Shown here in pieces: positions 18,462-27,264 of a DNA stretch of 64,000 bases. Source of the stretch: Methyloversatilis discipulorum (GTDB lineage: Bacteria; Pseudomonadota; Gammaproteobacteria; Burkholderiales; Rhodocyclaceae); the NCBI RefSeq assembly GCF_018780585.1, contig NZ_JADMJL010000046.1, forward strand, positions 1-64,000, in the 5' to 3' direction. The position numbers and the translations under genes were made by a program. The notes under the pieces are model-generated. The model was not told the DNA's origin, ran no database searches, and saw only the letters and a list, made by a program, of their open reading frames with translations. Within the stretch, counting starts at the first letter, position 1, and each line of letters begins with the position of its first letter.

Positions 18462-19271
18462 TTACTCGGCTGCTGCAGGCGCCGGCTCAGCCGCGGGAGC
18501 AGTCGTCGTCGCGCCCGGCTCCGCTGCGGACGCCGACTCGGCGGCCGGCGCCGCTTCCGGAGCCGCTGCGCCCTCTGCGGCCGGCGGCGCTTCCGCCGGC
18601 TTGGGCTTGGGAACGGGCACCACCTCGATCGCCGCCGGCTTGATTCCCGCGGCACGCATCTCGGCGATGCGCAGGTCTATCTTCTTGTTCTCGCCGCAGT
18701 ACTCACTCGCCTGCATGAGCACCGACAGCGCATCCGACTTCTTGCCCGCCTGGTAGTACATGTCGCTCATCGCGACCCAGGCGTCGACCAGCTTGGGATT
18801 GAGCTTGAGCGCCTCGTAGAACTTCTGCCGTGCAATGTCGTACTCCCCGCGGAGCTGGTGGCCGCGGCCGAGATTCACGTAGGCGTCCGGTCGCAGATAG
18901 AAGGTTCTTTCCGTGCTGTCGATGATGTAGTTGAAGTTGCCGACCACCGCATTGGCCATGAACTCGCGCTGCTGCTTGTTGTTCAGATTCGCGTAAGCCA
19001 GATTCAGCGCCTTCAGCCCGAAACAGAAGTGGTGGATGTGCAGGTAGTTCTTGGGGCCCAGTCGCTGCGTCCAGTAATCCACAAGTTCCTTCGGCTCGCG
19101 TTCGATGCGTGCGCGACAGAACGGCGGATACAGCGCAAAGTCCTGCTCCGTCCAGTTGGTGGTCTCATTTCTGCGCGCTGAGACATCTGCAGCGAACACG
19201 AACAGCGGGAGCATGCAGACGAGGAGGTGCCTGCTGCGGGAGGATGGGGATCGCAGGATCGACGAAAGCAT
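18462..19271 (-). CDS. Secreted TPR protein with Ala/Pro/Glu-rich tail
   Basis: 269 residues. A signal peptide (hydrophobic LLVCMLPLFVFAADVSA) is followed by a region with conserved-looking aromatic and Cys residues (YPPFCRARIERE, HIHHFCFGLKALN), then two or three TPRs (about 140-200). The last 60 residues are low-complexity Ala/Pro/Glu, which suggests an extended periplasmic linker. I do not recognise a named family. It is the only minus-strand gene inside the plus-strand module and sits divergent from the flippase gene, so it has its own promoter. It may assist assembly of the export machinery as PrsT does; that is inference. Confidence 0.75.
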   Translation of the reverse strand: MLSSILRSPSSRSRHLLVCMLPLFVFAADVSARRNETTNWTEQDFALYPPFCRARIEREPKELVDYWTQRLGPKNYLHIHHFCFGLKALNLAYANLNNKQQREFMANAVVGNFNYIIDSTERTFYLRPDAYVNLGRGHQLRGEYDIARQKFYEALKLNPKLVDAWVAMSDMYYQAGKKSDALSVLMQASEYCGENKKIDLRIAEMRAAGIKPAAIEVVPVPKPKPAEAPPAAEGAAAPEAAPAAESASAAEPGATTTAPAAEPAPAAAE

Positions 19272-19398
19272 GCAAGGTCTCTCCGGTGGGTCAGAAGGTC
19301 GAACAGTAGAGCACGCGAAGCGTCCCGCGAACAGCGACGCAGCTAACGCTTGGCTTCAGACCGGCAACGCTGGCCTGCGCCACGGCGTGACAGGGTGT

Positions 19399-19413
19399 GC
19401 AAGGCATCGGCCC
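19399..19413 (-). promoter_or_regulatory. Weak sigma-54-like site upstream of the TPR gene
   Basis: On the minus strand GGGCCGATGCCTTGC keeps GG-N10-GC and a perfect TTGC at -12, but the -24 box has three mismatches to TGGCAC. It would start transcription about 115 bases before the TPR gene at 19271. Suggestive only. Confidence 0.22.
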
Positions 19414-19417
19414 TGTC

Positions 19418-19439
19418 TGATGCGATACTTTCGCGATCA
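19418..19439. promoter_or_regulatory. Imperfect inverted repeat in divergent intergenic region
   Basis: TGATGCGA-tactt-TCGCGATCA, nearly palindromic, in the 218-bp gap between the divergent TPR (19271) and flippase (19490) genes. It shares the core ACTTTCGC with the repeat at 9993-10008. Possible operator; the protein that would bind it is unknown. Confidence 0.22.
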
Positions 19440-19489
19440 CTCCCGCCGCAGAGGCGGATCTTCCGGAACCTGCCCCTTCATTCGCCCGC

Positions 19490-20953
19490 ATGGCCGCCAG
19501 TCACAGCTTCAGACACAGCGTCGGTTGGCTCTTCCTGGGCAACACCAGCATCCAGATACTCACCTTCGCCTTCGGCATCGTGCTGGCGCGCCTGCTCGCG
19601 CCGGCCGAATTCGGCATGCTGGTGACGATACAGGTGTTTACCGGTCTGGCCGGCTTCGTCTCCGGCGGCGGCATGGGTCAGGCGCTGGTGCGCGCCAAGG
19701 AGGCCACGAAGCACGACTACGACGTGGTGTTCACGCTGCAGCTGCTGATCGGTATCGCCATCTACGCGGTGTTCTTCTGCGCCGCCCCATGGTTCGCCCG
19801 CTGGTACGACACGCCGCTGTACGAGCAGCTGCTGCGCGTGTCGGCGCTCACCTTCATCACGCGACCGCTGGTCAATCTGCCGAACAGCATCCTGCACCGG
19901 GAAATGCGCTTCAAGGCGCAGACCGTCGCCCGCGTCATCACGCTGTTCGTGGCCAGTGGCACCAGCATCGGGCTGGCCTTTGCCGGCTGGAGCGTGTGGA
20001 GCCTGGTGCTCGGCGGCATGGCGGGATCGATCGCCAATGCCACCGCCCTGGCATTCATTGCGCGCTGGCGGCCCGGCCTGAGCTTCGAGTTCGCACGCGG
20101 TCGAGAACTGGCGCGCTACGGTTTTCTGGTGTCGGTGAACGACATCGTCGTGTATCTGCGCAACCAGGCGTCGAACTTCGTGCTCGGCCGCACGCTCGGC
20201 ATGAGCGCGGTCGGTCTGTTCAACAAGTCCGACAGCCTGGTGCGCATGCCCAATATGTTCATCGTCGGCTCGGTCTATCAGGTGCTGTTCCGCGCTCTGG
20301 CGCGGGAGCAGCACGACGACGCGAAGTCGCGTCACATGTTCCTGCACAGCATCCGGCTGGTCGCCGTGTACGCGGCGCCGTTCTATGTGCTGCTGCACCT
20401 GCTGTCGGCGCCGATGATGAACGTGCTGTACGGCGCGCGCTGGATCGAAGCCGCCGGGCCGCTGTCGCTGCTGGCCATCGCCAGCCCCTTCCTGATGATC
20501 GCCAACCTGTGCGGGGCGGTACTGGCCGCACGCAACTGGCTGCACCGCGAACTGAAGGTGCAGATCGCGCTGCTGCTGCTGACCGGCGGCGCCACGCTGG
20601 CTGGCCTCGAGTACGGACTGAACGGCGTCGCGGCGGCGCTGATCGCGGTCGCCGTCTATAACGCCACGCATATGTACTGGCTGGCTTCGCGCTGCCTCGG
20701 CACCCGCTGGCGCGAACTGTTCGGCGCGCTGACGCCGGCGCTGCTGCTGGCCGTCCTGATGGTCGCCGTTGCACTGCCGCTCGAGCACTACGCGCGCAAT
20801 CTGCCGGAACTGCTGCACCTGATCGTCGTCGGCGGCTGCAGCGCGGCCGTCTACGGCTTGTGCTTTCTCTTCCTGCCGATCGGAGCGCTTGCCGGCGAGC
20901 GGCAGAAATGGAAGGCGAAGATCCCCTTCCTGCGTGCGGAGCCGCGCAAATGA
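19490..20953 (+). CDS. Wzx-type oligosaccharide flippase
   Basis: 487 residues, almost entirely membrane helices (about 12-14), with the polysaccharide-transporter N-terminus SVGWLFLGNTSIQILTFAFG and the LLAPAEFGML motif found in MOP-superfamily exporters. It should flip undecaprenyl-diphosphate-linked repeat units from cytoplasm to periplasm, ahead of the ligase/polymerase at 36916. It is the first gene of the second plus-strand run, divergent from the TPR gene, and its stop overlaps the start of the following deacetylase (ATGA). Confidence 0.88.
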   Translation: MAASHSFRHSVGWLFLGNTSIQILTFAFGIVLARLLAPAEFGMLVTIQVFTGLAGFVSGGGMGQALVRAKEATKHDYDVVFTLQLLIGIAIYAVFFCAAPWFARWYDTPLYEQLLRVSALTFITRPLVNLPNSILHREMRFKAQTVARVITLFVASGTSIGLAFAGWSVWSLVLGGMAGSIANATALAFIARWRPGLSFEFARGRELARYGFLVSVNDIVVYLRNQASNFVLGRTLGMSAVGLFNKSDSLVRMPNMFIVGSVYQVLFRALAREQHDDAKSRHMFLHSIRLVAVYAAPFYVLLHLLSAPMMNVLYGARWIEAAGPLSLLAIASPFLMIANLCGAVLAARNWLHRELKVQIALLLLTGGATLAGLEYGLNGVAAALIAVAVYNATHMYWLASRCLGTRWRELFGALTPALLLAVLMVAVALPLEHYARNLPELLHLIVVGGCSAAVYGLCFLFLPIGALAGERQKWKAKIPFLRAEPRK

Positions 20954-21735
20954 GCGATCCGGTCTCGCGCCTGCTGCTGCGCCGGGCCGGCGGGCACGGC
21001 CCCGTCATGCTGATGTACCACTCGGTGGCTGCGGGAAGCGGCCGGCCGGACTGGCCGTGGGCGGTGTCGATGCAGCAGTTCCGCGCGCAGATGGACATCC
21101 TGCAGGCAGGTGGCTGGGCGACGCCGACCATGGGCGAACTGCTGGCCGAGCCATTGCGCTGGCAGGGCCGGGTCGCCGTCATCACCTTCGACGACGGCTA
21201 TGCGGACAATCTGGCCGCCTTCGATCTGCTGCGCGAACGGCAGATGCGTGCCACCTGCTTCATCGTGACCGGTTCGATCGGTGAAGCGCCAGGCTGGAGC
21301 TCGACGAACCGCCCTCCGCTGACGCTGCTCGACCGCGCGCAATTGCGTGCTCTCGCGGAATCGGGCATCGAGATCGGCTCGCACACGGTGAATCACGTCC
21401 GCCTGCCGGCGCTCGACGACGACGCATTGGCGAACGAGTTGCGCAATTCACGCGCAGCGCTGGAAGACATCACCGGCGCGCAGGTGCGCAGCTTCGCCTA
21501 CCCCTACGGCGCCTGGGACGCACGCTGTGCCGCGGCCGTACGCGACGCGGGTTATGCCGGCGCCTGCACCACGCGCACCGGCTGGGCGCTGCGCGACGGC
21601 GACCCCTACAGCCTGCGCCGCCTGACGCTGTACAACTCGGACAACAGCGGCAGCTTCATGCGCAAGCTGGCGGCCGGCGCCAACGACGTAGGCTGGCCGG
21701 CGACGATGCGCCGGCTTCTGCATAGAAAAGGCTGA
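20950..21735 (+). CDS. Polysaccharide deacetylase, NodB-homology (CE4)
   Basis: 261 residues, coupled to the flippase by ATGA. Full CE4 signatures: TFDDGYAD at 79-86 holding the catalytic/metal Asp pair, and SHTVNH at 144-149 with His145 and His149; FAYPYGAWD is motif 3. No signal peptide is obvious, so it may work on a cytoplasmic lipid-linked glycan, or it may be exported in another way. It would remove N- or O-acetyl groups from a sugar residue, giving free amines or hydroxyls for later decoration. Confidence 0.86.
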   Translation: MSDPVSRLLLRRAGGHGPVMLMYHSVAAGSGRPDWPWAVSMQQFRAQMDILQAGGWATPTMGELLAEPLRWQGRVAVITFDDGYADNLAAFDLLRERQMRATCFIVTGSIGEAPGWSSTNRPPLTLLDRAQLRALAESGIEIGSHTVNHVRLPALDDDALANELRNSRAALEDITGAQVRSFAYPYGAWDARCAAAVRDAGYAGACTTRTGWALRDGDPYSLRRLTLYNSDNSGSFMRKLAAGANDVGWPATMRRLLHRKG

Positions 21736-21741
21736 GCCGGG

Positions 21742-23292
21742 ATGCTGTTCAACGCGTGGGAATTCCTGCTTGTGTTCCTGCCGTTGAGCTTCTCCGATTT
21801 CTTCCTGCTTGCACGCGCAAACCGCCGCATCGCCGCGGGCTGGCTGTTCATCGCCTCGCTCGCCTTCTACGGCTGGTGGGAGCCGATACACGTCCTGCTG
21901 CTGCTCGCCTCGATCGCCTTCAATTTCACGGTCGGTTCAGCGATTTCGTCGGCGCACGCGGCCGGCGCGTTGGCACGCGCAAAGCGTCTGCTGTGGCTGG
22001 GCATCGTCGCCGACCTGGCGCTGCTGGGCTGGTTCAAGTACGCGAACTTCGTCGTGAACAGCGCGAACGCGGTCGGCGACTTCGGCTGGCAGCTCGAACA
22101 CATCGTGCTGCCGCTGGGCGTGTCCTTCTTCACCTTCACTCAGATCGCCTTCCTGGTCGACGCCTTCCGCGGCGAAGTGAAGGAACGCAACCCGATCCAC
22201 TACGGCCTGTTCGTGACCTGGTTCCCGCACCTGATCGCCGGGCCGGTGCTGCATCACAAGGAAATGATGCCGCAGTTCGCCGCCGCGGCGACCTACCGCT
22301 TCAGCTGGGAGAACGTCGCCGTCGGCGGCACGATGTTCGTCATCGGGCTGTTCAAGAAGGTGGTGCTGGCCGACGGCGTCGCGGTCTTCGTCGCTCCTGT
22401 GTTCTCGGCCGCTGGCAATGGCGTGCAGCCCGGCATCATCGAGGCCTGGTGTGGTGCACTGGCCTACACGCTGCAGCTCTACTTCGACTTTTCCGGATAC
22501 TCCGACATGGCGATCGGCCTGTCGCGCATGTTCGGCGTGCGCCTGCCGCTGAATTTCGATTCGCCTTACAAGGCGGCCAACATGATCGAGTTCTGGCGGC
22601 GCTGGCACATGACGCTGTCGCGCTTCCTGCGCGATTACCTGTACTTCGCGCTGGGCGGCAACCGGCGCGGGCCGCTGCGCCGCTACATCAACCTGCTGCT
22701 CACCATGGTGCTGGGCGGCCTGTGGCACGGGGCCGGCTGGACCTTCGTCGTCTGGGGTGCGCTGCACGGGGCCTATCTGTGCGTGAACCATGGCTGGCGC
22801 GCGCTGCGTGCGCGCGTCGTTGTGCGCCCGGCCGGCAGCGCCGAGCGCCTCGCCGGCGCGGCGCTCACCTTCGTCGCCGTGGTGCTGGCCTGGGTGTTCT
22901 TCCGCGCCAGCGACTTCGACGCCGCCTGGCGGCTGATCGACGCGATGCGCGGCCAGGCCGCATTGCAGGTGCCGGCCAACTGGCCGCTGGCCTGGCAAGT
23001 CACCGCCGCGCTGAACGCGGTCGGTCTGAGCGCGACACAGGGGGTGCCGGTCACCGCCTTCGACCCGTCCGGTCGCGCGCCTCTCTGGATCGCCGGCCTG
23101 CTTGCCATCGTCTGGCTGGCACCGAATTCGCAGCAGATCATGGCGCGCTTCGAGCCCGCGCTCGAACGCGTACAGGCGTCGAGGCTGGCCTGGCGACCGA
23201 CCCGGCTGACGGCGATCTGCGCCGGCTGCGCCTTCGGTTTCGCGCTGCTGCATCTGAACCGCGTCAGCGAGTTTCTCTACTTCCAGTTCTGA
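21742..23292 (+). CDS. MBOAT O-acyltransferase, AlgI-like (copy 2)
   Basis: 516-residue polytopic membrane protein that carries acyl groups across the inner membrane for polymer O-acylation. Signatures: YFDFSGYSDMAIGLSRMFG, IEFWRRWHMTLSRFLRDYL and GGLWHGAGW with catalytic His329. It starts six bases after the deacetylase and is followed five bases later by an SGNH gene, forming a second acylation pair. It is clearly a distant paralogue of the copy at 14578: the motifs are shared but flanking helices differ, so the two pairs probably acylate different positions or sugars. Confidence 0.92.
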   Translation: MLFNAWEFLLVFLPLSFSDFFLLARANRRIAAGWLFIASLAFYGWWEPIHVLLLLASIAFNFTVGSAISSAHAAGALARAKRLLWLGIVADLALLGWFKYANFVVNSANAVGDFGWQLEHIVLPLGVSFFTFTQIAFLVDAFRGEVKERNPIHYGLFVTWFPHLIAGPVLHHKEMMPQFAAAATYRFSWENVAVGGTMFVIGLFKKVVLADGVAVFVAPVFSAAGNGVQPGIIEAWCGALAYTLQLYFDFSGYSDMAIGLSRMFGVRLPLNFDSPYKAANMIEFWRRWHMTLSRFLRDYLYFALGGNRRGPLRRYINLLLTMVLGGLWHGAGWTFVVWGALHGAYLCVNHGWRALRARVVVRPAGSAERLAGAALTFVAVVLAWVFFRASDFDAAWRLIDAMRGQAALQVPANWPLAWQVTAALNAVGLSATQGVPVTAFDPSGRAPLWIAGLLAIVWLAPNSQQIMARFEPALERVQASRLAWRPTRLTAICAGCAFGFALLHLNRVSEFLYFQF

Positions 23293-23297
23293 CGCAC

Positions 23298-24362
23298 ATG
23301 AGCCGACCGGTCGTCTCCTTCCGCCGCTACATGGCCCTGACGGCACTCAGTGCGGCGGCGGTCTGCGCCATCGCTTTCGCGGTCAACGCAGTGGTCGATC
23401 CGCTGTGGCATTTCGGCGGCAACCGCTTCAGCGGCGTCAATCCGCACTTCAACGAGCGCCTGTCCAAGATCAACCTGCTGCAGCGCCGGATGGCCGATTA
23501 CGACTGCGTGATCTTCGGCAGTTCGCGCGGCACGCTGATGCCGGGTGACGCCTTCGCGCCGCACCGCTGCTTCAACCTGTCCTTCGCCAGCGGGCAGATC
23601 GAGGAATTCGTCGCCTACGCCGACTACCTGCGCCACCTCGGCATGCGACCGAAACTGGTGGTTGTTGGCGTCGATGGCTTCAACTTCCTGCGCGAAGGGC
23701 GCGATCCGCCGTCGATTCCGGACTTCGTCCGTGAGTTGCGCCCACCGCCCGGCGTGCTGGTGGACTACCTGTCGGCCGGCAGCCTTGCGCTGTCCTGGCA
23801 GGCGCTGACCCAGCCCGGCACGCCGCGCTATTACGACCGCAACTTCGACTGTGTCATCCGCGCCGACGCCCCCGCCTTCGACCCGGCGCGCTTCCGCAGC
23901 GCGGAAGGCCTGCAGCGCAACGACGCCCGGCGCCGCCAGTCGATTCCGTTCGACAGCGCCAACGCGCGTCTGTATGGCGAACTGACGAAGCGCTTTCCGG
24001 ACGCCCGCGTACTCGCCTACGTGCCGCCGGTCAGTGCCTGGCGCATCGACGAAATGGAGCGCCACGGCCTGCTCGACGGCTATCTCGACGCGCTGTACGC
24101 GACCGCCCGGCACTTCCCGCGCCTGATCGACTTCTCGCTGCCCGGCGAGCAGACGGCGCGAACCGACAACACCTACGACGGTTCGCACTATGCGGTGGCG
24201 GTGAATCGGGACATGGCGGCACAACTGATGTCGGACCGGGCGCCTGCCTGGGGCGTCGACGTCACCGCCGCGGGCCGTGACGTATACCAGAGCCGTTATC
24301 GGCAAGCGCTGCTAGCATTCCGGGACGCTCAAGAGTTTCGCGCATCCGCCCACCTACCGTGA
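23298..24362 (+). CDS. SGNH/AlgJ-like protein partnering MBOAT (copy 2)
   Basis: 354 residues with an N-terminal signal anchor (about 10-30). Block I is IFGSSRGTL with likely nucleophile Ser76; the C-terminal catalytic block is YDGSHY with Asp and His. It should complete periplasmic O-acyl transfer begun by the MBOAT protein encoded five bases upstream. Little resemblance to the copy at 13601 outside the catalytic blocks. A 70-bp gap without obvious structure follows before the next glycosyltransferase. Confidence 0.76.
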   Translation: MSRPVVSFRRYMALTALSAAAVCAIAFAVNAVVDPLWHFGGNRFSGVNPHFNERLSKINLLQRRMADYDCVIFGSSRGTLMPGDAFAPHRCFNLSFASGQIEEFVAYADYLRHLGMRPKLVVVGVDGFNFLREGRDPPSIPDFVRELRPPPGVLVDYLSAGSLALSWQALTQPGTPRYYDRNFDCVIRADAPAFDPARFRSAEGLQRNDARRRQSIPFDSANARLYGELTKRFPDARVLAYVPPVSAWRIDEMERHGLLDGYLDALYATARHFPRLIDFSLPGEQTARTDNTYDGSHYAVAVNRDMAAQLMSDRAPAWGVDVTAAGRDVYQSRYRQALLAFRDAQEFRASAHLP

Positions 24363-24432
24363 CCGCCGCCGTCCGACCGTCCTTCGCCCCTTCCGCAACC
24401 CTGCCGCCTCCAGTCCTGCGGAGCAACGCGGC

Positions 24433-25386
24433 GTGACGCCTGCCATCTCCATCGTCATGCCGTGCTACAACGGCGCCCGCCACCTCGCGCAGAGCGTGGC
24501 CAGCGTACAGGCGCAGACGCGCGGCGACTGGGAACTGATCATCGTCGACGACGGCTCGCGCGACGACTCCTGGCAGCTGATGCAGGCGCTGGCCGCCGCC
24601 GACCCGCGCATCGTGCCGCTGCAACAGGCAAACGCCGGCGCCGCCGCGGCGCGCAATACCGGGCTGGCGCAGGCGCGCGGCCGTCTGCTGGCCTTTCTCG
24701 ATTCCGACGACACCTGGCGCCCGGAATTTCTCGAACGCATGTCGGCTGCGCTGGCCGGCCGCGAGGACGAAGCGCTCGCCTACTGCGGCTGGCAGAACAT
24801 CGGCGTCGGCCGCGAGGGCAGCAAGCCCTTCGTGCCGCCCGAATACGAAACGCCGGACAAGATCGAGAAACTGCTCGGCGGCTGCCGCTGGCCCATCCAT
24901 GGCGCCATGCTCGGCATGGCGGCCATCCGCCGCCACGGCGCCTTCGACACCGCGCTCAGTTCGTGCATGGATTACGACCTTTGGCTGCGCCTGGGCAGCG
25001 TAATGCCTCTGGTCCGTGTGCCGGAGGTGCTGGCCTTCTACCACTTCCACGACGGCGAGCAGATCACCAAGAACCGCTCGCGCATCGCCTTCAACCACCT
25101 GCGTGCGCAGCGCAAGTTTCTCGCTGCGCACCCGGACATCGCGCAACGGCTCGGCCGACGGCGCGTCCGGGCCTTGACCAGCGGCGAGCTGCTGCACCGC
25201 GGCTACGTCAGTTACTGGAAGGGCGACACGGAGACTGCCCGCTCGTTGTTCAGGGCAGTCATGGCCAGCGGCTACGGCCGCCCGAAGGACTGGCTCTACA
25301 TGCTGCCGGCGCTGCTGCCGCTGCCCCTGCATCGCGCGCTGCTGCGCGCCATGCGCGGCGACCGGGCGGGCAAACAACAGGGATGA
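24433..25386 (+). CDS. Family 2 glycosyltransferase (C)
   Basis: 317 residues from a GTG start; the N-terminus AISIVMPCYNGARHLAQSV begins the GT-A fold right away, which supports it. IVDDGSRDDSW and the metal site FLDSDDTWRPEF are present, then CMDYDLWLRLG. The C-terminal 60 residues are helical and basic and may lie on the membrane. Sugar donor and linkage unknown. The following gene starts four bases after its stop. Confidence 0.87.
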   Translation: MTPAISIVMPCYNGARHLAQSVASVQAQTRGDWELIIVDDGSRDDSWQLMQALAAADPRIVPLQQANAGAAAARNTGLAQARGRLLAFLDSDDTWRPEFLERMSAALAGREDEALAYCGWQNIGVGREGSKPFVPPEYETPDKIEKLLGGCRWPIHGAMLGMAAIRRHGAFDTALSSCMDYDLWLRLGSVMPLVRVPEVLAFYHFHDGEQITKNRSRIAFNHLRAQRKFLAAHPDIAQRLGRRRVRALTSGELLHRGYVSYWKGDTETARSLFRAVMASGYGRPKDWLYMLPALLPLPLHRALLRAMRGDRAGKQQG

Positions 25387-25390
25387 CTGC

Positions 25391-26338
25391 ATGATCAGCT
25401 TCGCCTTCTGCACCTACAACCGCGCCGATCGCCTCGATGCGCTGGTCGCCGCGATGCGCGCCCAGCAGGCAGACGTTCCGTTCGAAATCCTGGTGGTGAA
25501 CAACAACAGCAGCGACGACACGCTGGCCGTGCTGGAGAAGCTGGCAGCCCAGCCCGGTGCGCCCTTGCGCTACGTGACCGAATCGACGCAGGGCATCGTG
25601 CCTGCGCGCAACCGCGCACTCGCCGAAGCGATGGACAGCAACATCCTCATCTTCATGGACGACGACGAACTGCCGCATCCGGGGCTGGTCGCTGCGGCTC
25701 ACCATGCAATCGCCGTCGAAGGTGCGCAGTGCGCAGGCGGCCGCGTCGAGGTGAGCTTCGCGCCGGGGCAGCGTCCGCACTGGCTTGAGGACGACCTGCT
25801 CGGCTTTCTGGCAGAAGTGAACCATGGCCCGGACGCGTTCTGGATCAAGGACGATACGACACCGGTGTGGACCGCCAACGTTGCCTACGACATGCGCATC
25901 TTCCGTGACGACCCGACGCTGCGCTTCGACAAGCGCTTCGACCGGATCGGCAACGTGATCGGTGGCGGCTCGGACGCCATCATGTTCCGCGCCCTGCTCG
26001 AACGTAAACTCAGGCTGCGCTACCGGCCGGACATGGTGGTCGACCATTTCGTCGAGACCTGGCGCCTGAAGCGCAGTTACTTCATGCGCCTGCACTACCG
26101 TGGCGGCCTGCGCTTCGGCGAGCACCGGATGCCGCGTGCCGGGCGCGAGCTGCTCGGCGTGCCGCCCTTCCTCGTGCGTCAGCTGGTGTCGCATACCGGC
26201 CAATGGCTGAAGATGATGCTGACCGGTCAGCGCGGCACGCTGCGCCAGGGCATGAATGTGGCCCACACCTTTGGCGCGCTGCGCGGTTACCGCCGGCGTG
26301 GCCGCAGCGCGACGACGGCGCCGGGCGCGGTCGCCTGA
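25391..26338 (+). CDS. Family 2 glycosyltransferase (D)
   Basis: 315 residues. The N-terminus ISFAFCTYNRADRLDALV and VVNNNSSDDT followed by IFMDDDELPHPG identify a GT-A family 2 enzyme. It resembles the next gene in using an Asn-rich nucleotide-binding strand (VVNNNSSDD here, MANACSDD there), so the two may be related duplicates. Part of the coupled run 24433-31586. Confidence 0.85.
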   Translation: MISFAFCTYNRADRLDALVAAMRAQQADVPFEILVVNNNSSDDTLAVLEKLAAQPGAPLRYVTESTQGIVPARNRALAEAMDSNILIFMDDDELPHPGLVAAAHHAIAVEGAQCAGGRVEVSFAPGQRPHWLEDDLLGFLAEVNHGPDAFWIKDDTTPVWTANVAYDMRIFRDDPTLRFDKRFDRIGNVIGGGSDAIMFRALLERKLRLRYRPDMVVDHFVETWRLKRSYFMRLHYRGGLRFGEHRMPRAGRELLGVPPFLVRQLVSHTGQWLKMMLTGQRGTLRQGMNVAHTFGALRGYRRRGRSATTAPGAVA

Positions 26339-26354
26339 CCTGCCCGCCATTGCA

Positions 26355-27254
26355 ATGCACACGCTGACGGTACTGATCTGCACCCACGACAGGCGTGAAC
26401 TGCTGTCGCGGGCACTGGCGTCGCTCGATGCCTGCCGCCTCCCGGCGAACTGGGACGTGCGCATACGCGTCATGGCCAACGCCTGTTCCGACGACACCCT
26501 GGACTGGCTGGCAAAGCGTCAACACGGCATCCCACTGGACTTCGACCACGAGCCCCGCCCGGGAAAGTCGAATGCACTGAACCGCGCACTGCCCGGCATC
26601 ACCACCGACTGCGTCACCTTCGTCGACGACGACCACCGGGTGGACGCCGGGTATATCGAAGCCGTCTGCGCCGCCTTCGACCGCCACCCGGAAGCGGACC
26701 TGCTGTGCGGCCGCATCCTGCCCGACTGGGATGGCAGCGAGCCGGACTGGGCGCGTGACACCGGTCCCTACCGTGTCTATCCGTTGCCGGTGCCGCGCTT
26801 CGATCTCGGCGACGACTGTATCGAAGTCCCCATCGGCAAGGCGATTCCCGGCGGCGGCAATCTCGCCGTACGCAGCGCCTGGCTCGCACGCATCGGCAGC
26901 TTCTCGACCGAACTGGGCCCGCAGGGGCACAACCTCGGCGGCGCAGAGGACATCGAATGGGTCAAGCGCGGCCTCGCTCTCGGCGCACGCCTGATCTACG
27001 CACCCGACATGGTGCAGTATCACTTCGTCGATGGCGCACGGCTGCGCACCGGCTACGTCGTGCGCAAGGCTTTCATCCGCTCGTCCTCGGTCGCCCAGGT
27101 CGATGGCGTGCGCCCGGCCGCCTACATGGTGCGCAAGGCCCTCGGCTATTTCGGCTCGGCCGCCACGTCGCTGACGGCCAACCGCCGCCGCCACTACCTC
27201 GTGCGCCTGGCCGCCTCCCTGGGCGAGCTGCACGGCGCACTGAAGAATCGCTGA
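26355..27254 (+). CDS. Family 2 glycosyltransferase (E)
   Basis: 299 residues. TVLICTHDRRELLSRAL, HEPRPGKSNALNRAL and FVDDDHRVDAGY are the family 2 nucleotide, loop and metal motifs. The ATG at 26355 places the first strand at residue 3; the frame is open upstream to 26256 but that part overlaps the preceding gene. GGAEDIEWVKRG resembles the ED-motif region holding the catalytic base. Donor unknown. Confidence 0.84.
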   Translation: MHTLTVLICTHDRRELLSRALASLDACRLPANWDVRIRVMANACSDDTLDWLAKRQHGIPLDFDHEPRPGKSNALNRALPGITTDCVTFVDDDHRVDAGYIEAVCAAFDRHPEADLLCGRILPDWDGSEPDWARDTGPYRVYPLPVPRFDLGDDCIEVPIGKAIPGGGNLAVRSAWLARIGSFSTELGPQGHNLGGAEDIEWVKRGLALGARLIYAPDMVQYHFVDGARLRTGYVVRKAFIRSSSVAQVDGVRPAAYMVRKALGYFGSAATSLTANRRRHYLVRLAASLGELHGALKNR

Positions 27255-27264
27255 ACGGACCTCG

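Noticed and set aside
21756-24362. 868-codon frame suggesting an MBOAT/SGNH fusion
   Set aside because: The first 500 codons are the +2 reading of the MBOAT gene; the SGNH protein begins at 23298 with its own ATG.
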